From Candidatus Altarchaeales archaeon ex4484_96 (lineage in GTDB: Archaea > Altiarchaeota > Altiarchaeia > IMC4 > QMZM01): 43,236 bases of DNA. The translations under genes were made by a program, and so were the position numbers. Shown one piece after another: positions 27,128 through 36,080 of the stretch; position 1 is the first letter of the stretch, and the number at the start of each line of letters is the position of its first letter. Location of the stretch: NCBI GenBank assembly GCA_002254405.1, contig NJDH01000002.1:1-43236 (forward strand). The letters are read 5' to 3'. Below the pieces are notes generated by a model. That model had not been told where the DNA came from. It was given only the letters and a program-made list of their open reading frames with translations, and ran no database searches.

Positions 27128-29043
27128 TTAATGCCCCTTCTTTTCCATCTCCTGGATTTCTTTCACTATTTCAGGGTTGCTTAAGGTTGTCACATCACCC
27201 GTGTCCTCGTCGTTTGAGATGGCCGCAAGAACCCTTCTCATAATCTTACCTGAGCGGGTTTTAGGCATGTCGGGTACAATCCAGACATGCTTTGGTCTTG
27301 CTATTTTACCTATCTCATCACAGATGGCATCCGATACCTTAGCAGCAATCGCCTTATCAGGGGTGATTCCCGGCTTCAGAGAGATGTATACGTCAGGTAG
27401 CATACCCTTTATATCATCTTTAACCGGTACAACAGCTGCCTCAGCCACCTCCTCAACAACAAGAGACGCGGATTCCAGTTCCTTCGTTCCCAGACGGTGA
27501 CCTGCTACGTTAATAACGTCGTCAAGCCTGCCCAGTATCCTGAAATAACCGTCTTCAGCCAGCAAAGCAGCATCTCCAGCCAGATACGGCCAGTCGCGCC
27601 AGTCCTTGCTGTTCTTGTCCTTGCAGTATCTCCCGTAGTAGGTGTCAACGTACCTTTCCCGGTTGCCCCATATCGTCTGGAAAGCTCCAGGCCACGGGGC
27701 TTTAATGCAGATATTACCTGCCTTTCTTTCACCGGGTTTGATTTCCCTATCCTCGTCATCAAAGATAACAGGATGGATACCAGGTACACCAGGTCCTGCA
27801 CTGCCCGGCTTCATCGCATCCAACGCGGGCAGGGTGCTGCAAAGGAAACCGCCTGTCTCGGTCTGCCACCAGGTGTCGACAATCACTGCCTTACCCTTAC
27901 CAACCACATTATAGTACCATCTCCAGACCTCGGGCTCAATCGGCTCACCAACAGTCGTCATGTGCTTGAAGTTGTAGTTGTACTTTTTTGGTTCATCCGG
28001 ACCAACTTTTCTTAACGCCCTGATTGCTGTCGGAGAGGTGTGGAAGATGTTCACGTCAAGCTCTTCTGCTATCCTCCAAGGCCTTCCGGGATCCGGGTAG
28101 GTTGGCGCACCCTCGAATATTACCGTCGAAGCGGCTAATGCAAGAGGTCCATACACTATGTAGGAGTGTCCCGTAATCCAGCCAATGTCTGCCATACACC
28201 AGTACACATCCTCGGGATGAATATCCTGGACATACTTTGATGTGCCCGTAACATAGGAGAGATAACCTCCCGTGCTGTGCTGGCATCCCTTGGGTTTACC
28301 TGTTGTTCCGCTGGTGTACATCAGGAAAAGCGGGTCTTCTGCTGGCATCTTCACCGGGTCAACCCTGGCTCCGCGGTATTTCTTAAGCAGGTCGTTCACG
28401 AAAACATCCCTGCCATCGACCATCGGAGTCACAGCCGAAAATCCATTGTAATAAGGATATCGCTTTTCGAGTCCTCGATTCTTTCACCAGCTGCTTTGCC
28501 GCTGAATCCACCGAAAACCACTGAATGGATTATACCCAACCTTGCGCAAGCAAGCATGGTTATCGGAAGCTCCGGGACCATTGGTAGGTGGACCGTTACC
28601 CTATCACCTTTTTTCAATCCCATGTCTTTAAGCAGTGCAGCAAATTCGTTGACGCGCACATAGAGTTCCTGAAATGTTATGTGCTCGATTCGCTCCTCTT
28701 CGTTCTCCGAGACGAAATGAATCGCTGTCTTGTTTTTGTGCTTATCAAGGTGTCTGTCAACACAGTTGTAGCAGACGTTTATCTTCCCGCCTACAAACCA
28801 CTTCCAGCATGGTGCGTCGCTTGTGTCAAGTGTCGTGTCCCAGTACTCATACCAGTCCAGAAGGTCTGCGTATTCCTTGAAGCATTCCGGGTAATTATCC
28901 AGACTAAACCGCTCACGTATGTCGCTGTCGGTCATGTTCGCTTGGGCAATAAAGCTCGTGGGAGGTTTAAAATATTGCTCCTCCTGCCAGTGAACAGCTA
29001 TCTGTGCCTCAGATGCTTCTGTTTCTTCATCTGTTTTTGTCAT
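27128..29043 (-). pseudogene. acs: AMP-forming acetyl-CoA synthetase, disrupted into two ORFs (28429-29043 and 27128-28432)
   Basis: Upstream ORF ends ...SKSDILITMDFRL*; downstream ORF begins MTPMVDGRDVFVNDLL...YTSGTTGKPKG; different frames, with about 40 residues of the expected Acs sequence absent at the junction. Confidence 0.88.
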
Positions 29044-29080
29044 CTCAATTCACCTCCGTTTTATATTGTATTATCTTTTT

Positions 29081-30340
29081 TTACTCGTTGTGATGTGGTG
29101 CCTTTGTAAGGAAGGCCAGTACTGCCGCTATCACACACATTACTCCGGATATGATAAAGGCCATATCGTAGCTTCCTAGTATGTCTTTAGCCTGTCCGGC
29201 CAGTATCGGTCCGATGATTCCTGCCACACCATAACCCAAAAATACCATAGCATAGTTTCCGCCATAGTTCTTTATTCCGAAGAAGTCCCTTGTAGCTGCC
29301 GGGAACAATGCGAAGTTTCCTCCGAACATGAAACCAATCCATGCCGCGGCTACCGCCAGTCCTGTGGTGTTCGAACCAAGACCCAAAAATATCAGGGCGA
29401 ACATCATCAAGGCCTGTAGGAAGAACATCAAAGCCATAGCCATTGGTCTTCCCAGTTTGTCGGATAACCAGCCCCATACTATCCTGCCAGCTCCATTAAA
29501 TATCGATAGTATTCCGACTGCTGTTCCAGCAGCAGCTGCCGCCAGCCCGGAGTCGATTCCATAAACCTTAAGTATTCCGATTGTCATCAAACCGGCTGAT
29601 GCGGCGAACACGAACATCACAAGAAGCATCCAGAACTGGGGTGTTTTTATCATAGCCCCACGCTCCCAGTCCTCTGATGTCGCGGTCTTGGCTGACGGTG
29701 CAGGTGGCACCCATCCTTCGGGTTTCCATCCAGCAGGTGGATTGCTCAGCAGAAATGCTCCAACACCTCCAACAGCTAAGAACATTATACCCCATATCTG
29801 CAGGGTACCGCCGAGGCCGTATTTTGCCAGAAGTTGTATTAAATCAATCTGTATTCCTATCATGTTTATTCCCTTACCTGAGAGAACGGATATGAAAAAC
29901 GCTCCGCCCCCGAATCCGGCTACTGCTAGACCTGTTGCCAGACCAAGTTTATCCGGGAACCACTTTCCTAGTGCCGCAATAGGGCATACGTAAGCTAATC
30001 CGATTCCTGCACCAGCTCCTATACCCAATGTCAGCAAGAACCACATGAAGTTTCCGGTCATGAAACCCGATGCCACGTATGATAATCCAAGCAATCCCGC
30101 ACCTACAAGCGCGATTTTCTGGGGACCCATCTTGTCCTGCAACTTACCAGCCCATACCATAACCAGAGCAAATGTTGCTAGTGCCACAGAGAATACTATC
30201 TGGGTTTCTGTTACACTCCATGCAAAATCTGCTTTCAGTTCAGCGGCAAAAACACTCCATGCATAAACTGCCCCTAAACATAATTGAAGCATAAGCGCCC
30301 CAATCATGACCAACCATCTATTACCTGCTTTTTCAGCCAT
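29081..30340 (-). CDS. MFS transporter, OFA (oxalate/formate antiporter) family
   Basis: 12-TM; LCLGAVYAWSVFAAELKADFAWSVTETQIVFSVALATFALVMVWAGKLQDKMGPQKIALVG; adjacent to acs. Confidence 0.9.
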   Translation of the reverse strand: MAEKAGNRWLVMIGALMLQLCLGAVYAWSVFAAELKADFAWSVTETQIVFSVALATFALVMVWAGKLQDKMGPQKIALVGAGLLGLSYVASGFMTGNFMWFLLTLGIGAGAGIGLAYVCPIAALGKWFPDKLGLATGLAVAGFGGGAFFISVLSGKGINMIGIQIDLIQLLAKYGLGGTLQIWGIMFLAVGGVGAFLLSNPPAGWKPEGWVPPAPSAKTATSEDWERGAMIKTPQFWMLLVMFVFAASAGLMTIGILKVYGIDSGLAAAAAGTAVGILSIFNGAGRIVWGWLSDKLGRPMAMALMFFLQALMMFALIFLGLGSNTTGLAVAAAWIGFMFGGNFALFPAATRDFFGIKNYGGNYAMVFLGYGVAGIIGPILAGQAKDILGSYDMAFIISGVMCVIAAVLAFLTKAPHHNE

Positions 30341-30382
30341 TTAGATACCTCGTTTTATTTTTTTTCCCTAAATAGAGATAAT

Positions 30383-30405
30383 TTATCATTATTAATCATT
30401 GATAA
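30383..30405. promoter_or_regulatory. Inverted repeat TTATCA-N11-TGATAA overlapping the predicted MFS transcription start region
   Basis: Read directly: TTATCATTATTAATCATTGATAA; contains ATTAATCATT. Confidence 0.45.
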
Positions 30406-30456
30406 TAAGGTTATATAAATAAAAGATGAAGAATATTCGACTAAAGACGAAATATC

Positions 30457-30471
30457 ATGATTAATCATTAT
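30457..30471. promoter_or_regulatory. Palindrome ATGATTAATCAT(TAT), same motif as 22732-22746
   Basis: 15 nt identical to part of the eno/ferredoxin palindrome; 12-bp perfect palindrome core. Confidence 0.5.
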
Positions 30472-30490
30472 ATTTATTGGAACCCGCGGA

Positions 30491-31414
30491 TTAAAGACGG
30501 CTCCAATAGGGTTTCCTCAAATAATTAAAAACCGAAACCCCCGCAATAGCACCCTCCCCCACAGCAGTCGCAACCTGCAATACGCCACCGGTAACATCAC
30601 CGGCAGCATAAACACCATCAACATTGGTTTTCTGGCTTTCATCCACTATAACATATCCTGTTCCGTTAAGATTTACCCCAGCCTCCTGGGCTATCAGAGT
30701 GGAGGGCACATAACCTACGGCGATAAAGACCCCATCCACGTCAAGTTCGCTTTTTTGTTTTGTTTTATTGTTCACTAACATAACAGAATCAACCATCTTA
30801 TCGCCTTTAATCTGCGTTAGCTCAGTATCATACAATATCTTCACTCCCTTCTCAGCTAGTTGCTCGCACCTCACCTGCTCGGCTCTCAGCATATCCCGCC
30901 TGTGGATTAAATAAACAGTGGATGCCATCTCAGAAAGAGTCAATGCTTCATCCACAGCTGAGTTGCCGCCTCCGATGACAGCCACCTTACGGTCACGGTA
31001 GAAGGGAGCATCGCATGTTGCGCAGAAACTCACACCCCGCCCGATGAACTCAGCCTCTCCTTTTATCCCGAGCTTCCTGTGCTCTGTTCCGGATGCGAGA
31101 ATAACAGTCTTTGTTTGAATCTTTTTTTCCCTGGTTGAAACTTCTTTTATTTCGCCTTTAAGCGAGAGCTGAACTACCTCATCGGGCATTAACTCAACAT
31201 CAAACCCCTTAAGCTGCTCGCTTAGTTTCGACCCGAAATCCATCCCGGATATCGAGCTAAAACCAGGATAATTCTCAAGTGACCTGGCGTTAACAATGTA
31301 TCCGCCTATGATTCCTTTTTCTATGAGCAGGGTTTTCAGCCCGCTTCTTTTAGCATATAACGCGGCCGTGCAGCCAGCCGGCCCCCCGCCGATAACAACA
31401 ACATCATAAACCAT
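30491..31414 (-). CDS. trxB: Thioredoxin reductase
   Basis: VVIGGGPAGCTAALYAKRSG, CATCDAPFYRDRKVAVIGGGNSAVDEAL, YAAGDVTGG. Confidence 0.95.
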   Translation of the reverse strand: MVYDVVVIGGGPAGCTAALYAKRSGLKTLLIEKGIIGGYIVNARSLENYPGFSSISGMDFGSKLSEQLKGFDVELMPDEVVQLSLKGEIKEVSTREKKIQTKTVILASGTEHRKLGIKGEAEFIGRGVSFCATCDAPFYRDRKVAVIGGGNSAVDEALTLSEMASTVYLIHRRDMLRAEQVRCEQLAEKGVKILYDTELTQIKGDKMVDSVMLVNNKTKQKSELDVDGVFIAVGYVPSTLIAQEAGVNLNGTGYVIVDESQKTNVDGVYAAGDVTGGVLQVATAVGEGAIAGVSVFNYLRKPYWSRL

Positions 31415-31455
31415 CCTAGATAAGTTAATACTATTAATGTATTATATATCAAGCA

Positions 31456-33270
31456 TCAACCAAACAGCTCATCTATTAATTCCAGATACATGGCGCTGCT
31501 CCATGCCTGCATGCCGCAGCCAGCGGATTTTCTCACACCCGCAGGCGACAGCTCCGAATGATGCCCGAGCATGCCATCCCACAAAATATCATCCGTTGAA
31601 GCCTCAACAATAGCGTCAACATAACTCCCAAAGCCTTTCGCATCAGTCCTATGCAAAACAAGAGCAGCCAGATTATTCAAATAAAACCAAGAATCACCCC
31701 GATGATAGCTTGCAGGATTCTCCCCCGTATGCTCATCCAAAAAAAGCCCGCTTTTTTTATCAATAGAGGATAGACCACCCCAATCAAGCCAAAGACGAGC
31801 CAAAACATTGCGAAAACACCTAGCCCACAACCCCCGAGATAAAATCCCGGGATAAACATAAGCCGCAATAAAAACATTAGGTCTGATAGTCGCATCACCC
31901 ACCCCATCCAGCAGAAGACCATCCCGGTAAAAACAACGCCTTATCCTGCGAACAAACTCATCCCTAAGATAAAAAAATACATTAGATGACTTATCAAATT
32001 TCTTAAGCCTAGTAAGCCTATAACCCAAAGCATACATCCTCAAAAGAAACGCCTGAATCTCCAACCTACAGCCTAACCGACCATCATCTGCGTAAACCGA
32101 GTCCATCCAGGTTTCCTTAGACCTGTTCATAAGAAACTCATCTGTCATATAATTCTCGTTCATCCTGCAAACACTTTTGATAAAAGCCTCCAAAACAACA
32201 TCCCTCTCCTTCATCAACAGCTTATTAAAGCACTCATCGAATCGCAGAAAAAGCCAACCAATAGAATCGGCGTTTGTCGCAGACACCACACCCGGTAGAT
32301 TAGGTAACCTCCCATCTTCAGCAATCAATCCAAGATAATCGAATAAAATCTTTTTTTTAACAGGCCAAGACACACTCTTTAACGAAACCAGCTCATCCCT
32401 GCTCCACACCTGAAAAAACCAAGGCAAACCCGCATGCACCCGACCATCCACTGTAAGCTGCTTCAGTGATAATCTACACGCATTATAGGCGAAAAACACA
32501 TCCTTCGTCTTTTTATCCTTGCTCTTGAAAAAATCACCGCATACAGAAGACTCAACCTCTCTTCTATCCTTGCTCTCAAGGCCTCTTAGGTTTTCATAAA
32601 CATAATCCACCTCATCAAGAGCCTCATTTTTAGCCAAAGAAAAAGAAACCGCGATTTTTTTGGTATTTAATCTCAGCAAATCATAAACACCCAATTCCAC
32701 GGGAGGGGAATTACGCTCCCTATCCAGCTGATAATGAGCTCCAACCCATCTCTCAACCCTATCGTAATCCAGATGCTCGGGTTTAAATGCAACATAAAGC
32801 CGGTATTGTGCCTCACCTGATTTAGGGTTATTCTTCGTGTACTCGATAAGAAGCTTATCATCCACCTCCGACAGCCCATAAAACCTGCCCATCGCAGCAG
32901 GCTCATAAGAGGGTCTGATATCCAAACAGATTCTTATCGGTTCTTTTTTCCCCAGACGATAAACAAAACTGTTTATACCCGAAGGCATAAAAAAAACCTC
33001 CCGATTAGAGCTAATAAACCTATCCACCCTATAGAACTTATTCAACACCCGCCTGACCTCAAAAACCCTATCCGGACCCAACTCGGCGATAACCCGATAA
33101 AGCATGTTATCATGTGAGAAAAAAACCCCCATATACCTGCTCAACCTGTGAGATGATGGGTTGTTGGGAAAAAAAGTATAACCCAGCCTGTTGTTTGATA
33201 AAAGAAAGGATGTTTCTTTATTGGTTTCCTTCGATGTTGTTTTTTTCCCGAGTTTGTGGATAATCTGCAT
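31456..33270 (-). CDS. Glycogen debranching enzyme-like (amylo-alpha-1,6-glucosidase family)
   Basis: AGLPWFFQVWSRDELVSL; ASYHRGDSWFYLNNLAALVLHR; SAGCGMQAWSSAMYLELIDELFG; beside glycogen synthase. Confidence 0.88.
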   Translation of the reverse strand: MQIIHKLGKKTTSKETNKETSFLLSNNRLGYTFFPNNPSSHRLSRYMGVFFSHDNMLYRVIAELGPDRVFEVRRVLNKFYRVDRFISSNREVFFMPSGINSFVYRLGKKEPIRICLDIRPSYEPAAMGRFYGLSEVDDKLLIEYTKNNPKSGEAQYRLYVAFKPEHLDYDRVERWVGAHYQLDRERNSPPVELGVYDLLRLNTKKIAVSFSLAKNEALDEVDYVYENLRGLESKDRREVESSVCGDFFKSKDKKTKDVFFAYNACRLSLKQLTVDGRVHAGLPWFFQVWSRDELVSLKSVSWPVKKKILFDYLGLIAEDGRLPNLPGVVSATNADSIGWLFLRFDECFNKLLMKERDVVLEAFIKSVCRMNENYMTDEFLMNRSKETWMDSVYADDGRLGCRLEIQAFLLRMYALGYRLTRLKKFDKSSNVFFYLRDEFVRRIRRCFYRDGLLLDGVGDATIRPNVFIAAYVYPGILSRGLWARCFRNVLARLWLDWGGLSSIDKKSGLFLDEHTGENPASYHRGDSWFYLNNLAALVLHRTDAKGFGSYVDAIVEASTDDILWDGMLGHHSELSPAGVRKSAGCGMQAWSSAMYLELIDELFG

Positions 33271-33284
33271 CGTAGTGCATTCTT

Positions 33285-35081
33285 TTAGTTATATACTTTC
33301 TTGATCGCTGAATTATGTGCCATAACATAATTGTTTATCAAAACAGCCCAATCAACCATCAAAGCGATATTGTATGCTTCCACCTTGTTTTTAACCCTCT
33401 GGTTTACGCTGAGTTTCGAGAAATCATAAAGACTATTATAAAGGATGTCTATTTTTTTCTTATGTGACTTATTGAATATCTCAAGGATGTAAACGCCCCT
33501 GTTGACCCTGCTCGTATCCTGCATAAGGTACCTGCCGAATCCAGCGTAATCGGTTGTGATAGAGGCAACACCCAACGCAGCAGTTTCAAGAGGCGTGTAC
33601 CCCCAGGGCTCATAGTATGAGGGGAAAACACCAAGATGAGACCCAAGTATCGCTTCATCATAGTTTAAGTCAAGCAAACTATCAGCCCCCGTCAGATAAA
33701 TAGGATAGAATATCGTCTTCACCCTGTCTTCTTTGGCGTTTAATAGATTGTTTTTCTTCAAATGAGACAATATAGGGTCGCTTTCCTCCTGAGGCAAATC
33801 ATGCGTACACAACGGAGGAACGCCTTTTTTATGGAATTTCAGGACCTTCTTTTTGGTCTCAAAGCGGATTTGCTCCTTGAGTATGTGATTCACTGCAGTG
33901 GATTTGCCTGAAATCAGGTTCCTGATAATCCTGTTTTTTATGTCATTAATGCTGTCCTCAATAGACTCCTGTATGTCCTCAAAGTAGGTCCTGTTATGGG
34001 TTATCTCGGGTTTAATTCGCAGGGTGTCCCTTGGAACCCAAAAGAATGCGACAATGGTTTTCTTGGATTTCTCCTTTTTAAGTTTTCTGTTAAGCTTCGC
34101 CAGAGACTCAATAAATAAATCAAATCCCTTGTTGTGGAACTCATATCTGCCTGTGGTGAAAAAAATGAGTGTTTTGTTTAAATCAAACTGATAGTATGGA
34201 AAGAAATAATAGGTTAGAAACTCCTTTATCTTCTCCTTGTAGGAGAGGTGGTCAACCGATATCTGCTCGAATGTGCGGTTTTCATCGATGTTCATACCAT
34301 TATAAAGCAGTATATCGGGTTTTTTCCTCAGAAAATTATTAACCTGCAAAGCCGTTATCTCGCTTACCGTGGTGAAAACATCCGCTACATGAGCTGAAAC
34401 CCTCTCCACCTGATGCTTAGGGTGTACATGCCAATCATAAGCCTCCTTTTCAGGGTCCATATTATTAATCTTATGATACAATTCCACGTTGTTACCTGCT
34501 AATGCGCGACCCAGCATTGTACCGTGTGTGGTGAAAACAGAGGCAATTTTCACGTCATTCATTTTAAGGTGTAGTAGGGCTCCGCATGAAAGCCACTCGT
34601 GGAAGTGGGCTACAATCTTCTGGTCTCTGAACTGCTTTGTCTTAACCAATTCCTCAAGAAGCTCCCCTGCGGCCGCACCCCACAGCATTGGCTCATCAAA
34701 GTCGTGAAAATAGGTTCCCAGTGAATCAATCTCGAAGCTTGTCCACAGCTTGCCTTTAAGCTCATAGTTGCGGGATGTATAGCCCTGGTAGTCTACAAGT
34801 ATTGTGTTAGGTTGTTTGTGGGTAAGCCATTTACCGAAATGGCATACAATACCTTTCTTTTTAAGTTTCTCGAAAACCTTACCTAACGCCTTAGGCGGTA
34901 TCTTCTCCTGGAACTCAGATACTGCTTTTTCATGAAAATAAGGCCCAATTAAAAAATAATTGCTCCCGTATATTCTCAGGGTTGCAGGTATCTTTGATTT
35001 GATAACTGTGTTTATGCCACCTACCTTGTTGCAGACCTCCCAGCTTAACTCGAAAAGATAATCTGCTTTCTTTTTCACCAT
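33285..35081 (-). CDS. Glycogen synthase, eukaryotic-type (GT3-like)
   Basis: LFELSWEVCNKVGGINTVIKSK; FTTHGTMLGRALAG; SYYEPWGYTPLETAALGVASITTDYAGFGRY. Confidence 0.9.
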   Translation of the reverse strand: MVKKKADYLFELSWEVCNKVGGINTVIKSKIPATLRIYGSNYFLIGPYFHEKAVSEFQEKIPPKALGKVFEKLKKKGIVCHFGKWLTHKQPNTILVDYQGYTSRNYELKGKLWTSFEIDSLGTYFHDFDEPMLWGAAAGELLEELVKTKQFRDQKIVAHFHEWLSCGALLHLKMNDVKIASVFTTHGTMLGRALAGNNVELYHKINNMDPEKEAYDWHVHPKHQVERVSAHVADVFTTVSEITALQVNNFLRKKPDILLYNGMNIDENRTFEQISVDHLSYKEKIKEFLTYYFFPYYQFDLNKTLIFFTTGRYEFHNKGFDLFIESLAKLNRKLKKEKSKKTIVAFFWVPRDTLRIKPEITHNRTYFEDIQESIEDSINDIKNRIIRNLISGKSTAVNHILKEQIRFETKKKVLKFHKKGVPPLCTHDLPQEESDPILSHLKKNNLLNAKEDRVKTIFYPIYLTGADSLLDLNYDEAILGSHLGVFPSYYEPWGYTPLETAALGVASITTDYAGFGRYLMQDTSRVNRGVYILEIFNKSHKKKIDILYNSLYDFSKLSVNQRVKNKVEAYNIALMVDWAVLINNYVMAHNSAIKKVYN

Positions 35082-35096
35082 CTTTTAAGTAGCCAC

Positions 35097-35432
35097 CTAA
35101 CCATTTAATTGCTTTATTTTTTCTTTAACATGGCGGCTCGTGCTTTTTCTGGTCTTAAGTTTGCGGATTTCATCGGCTAATTTAGCGTCCCCTATTACCT
35201 CCTTAATCCAGTTAGCGAAATCGTTTTTGTAGGGGTTCACATGGTAGTGGAATGTTTCAAAGCTCATCTTTGAAAGCTCGTTCGCTAGATCCTCCAGATT
35301 CTTCAGCACCGGCCCATCATGCACCCAGAACACCTTGTCTTGGGGAACATCAACTATGGCTTTTTTTTTCTTCCTTGCTTTCTTCTTTTTAGCAACCATT
35401 TTCTTAATCCTCTTTAAATCAATTTCGTTCAT
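35097..35432 (-). CDS. Small protein of a glycogen-cluster-associated family (DUF5752-like)
   Basis: FWVHDGPVLKNLEDLANELSKMSFETFHYHVNPYKNDFANWIKEVIGD; Lys-rich N-terminus. Confidence 0.7.
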   Translation of the reverse strand: MNEIDLKRIKKMVAKKKKARKKKKAIVDVPQDKVFWVHDGPVLKNLEDLANELSKMSFETFHYHVNPYKNDFANWIKEVIGDAKLADEIRKLKTRKSTSRHVKEKIKQLNG

Positions 35433-35680
35433 TTTGTATGGAGTGGTAAATATCCATAGTATTTTATATTATACTTGTTAGATTAAAAATAAGGCTTCAA
35501 CTGATGTGTGTTAGAGTCTTTTTTATTCAGTAGAATACTGTTCTATGGATGAAATAAACACCTAAATAATGCACAATGACCCAATAATGCCACAACACGG
35601 GGTTTTTTGTCTCAATAATCCCTTAATGCAATTTATGTCACTAATATTTATACGTCCTTAAACCATTAGATTTACATAAA

Positions 35681-36049
35681 ATGACCTCAATACTAGTGAT
35701 AGAGGACTCGATATTCGAGAGAAAAGCAATAACAGGACATCTCAAGAGACTAGGATACATTCAAATAACAGAAGCAAGCAATGGAGAAGAAGGACTGAAG
35801 ATAGCCAAAGAAAAGATACCAGATATCATATTGCTGGATCTTAGGATGCCGGGCATGGATGGGATGGATGTGATAGAAGAGCTTAAAAAACACCAAACGA
35901 ACATAAAAATAATTGTAGTAAGCATAATCAGAAACAAGAGAATAGTGGAAAAGTGCCTTGGACTGGGCGCAGACGACTATCTCAGTAAACCAGTATCCCA
36001 AGAGAAACTAAAAGAAAAAATTGACAAAGTATTAGGTTCTGGCTCCTAA
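35681..36049 (+). CDS. Stand-alone response regulator receiver (CheY-like) protein
   Basis: ILVIEDSIFERK, IILLDLRMPGMDGMDVIEEL, VVSIIRN, LGADDYLSKPV. Confidence 0.93.
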   Translation: MTSILVIEDSIFERKAITGHLKRLGYIQITEASNGEEGLKIAKEKIPDIILLDLRMPGMDGMDVIEELKKHQTNIKIIVVSIIRNKRIVEKCLGLGADDYLSKPVSQEKLKEKIDKVLGSGS

Positions 36050-36080
36050 TTTAAAGCCCGCCCCTTAAATAGATAAGAAG

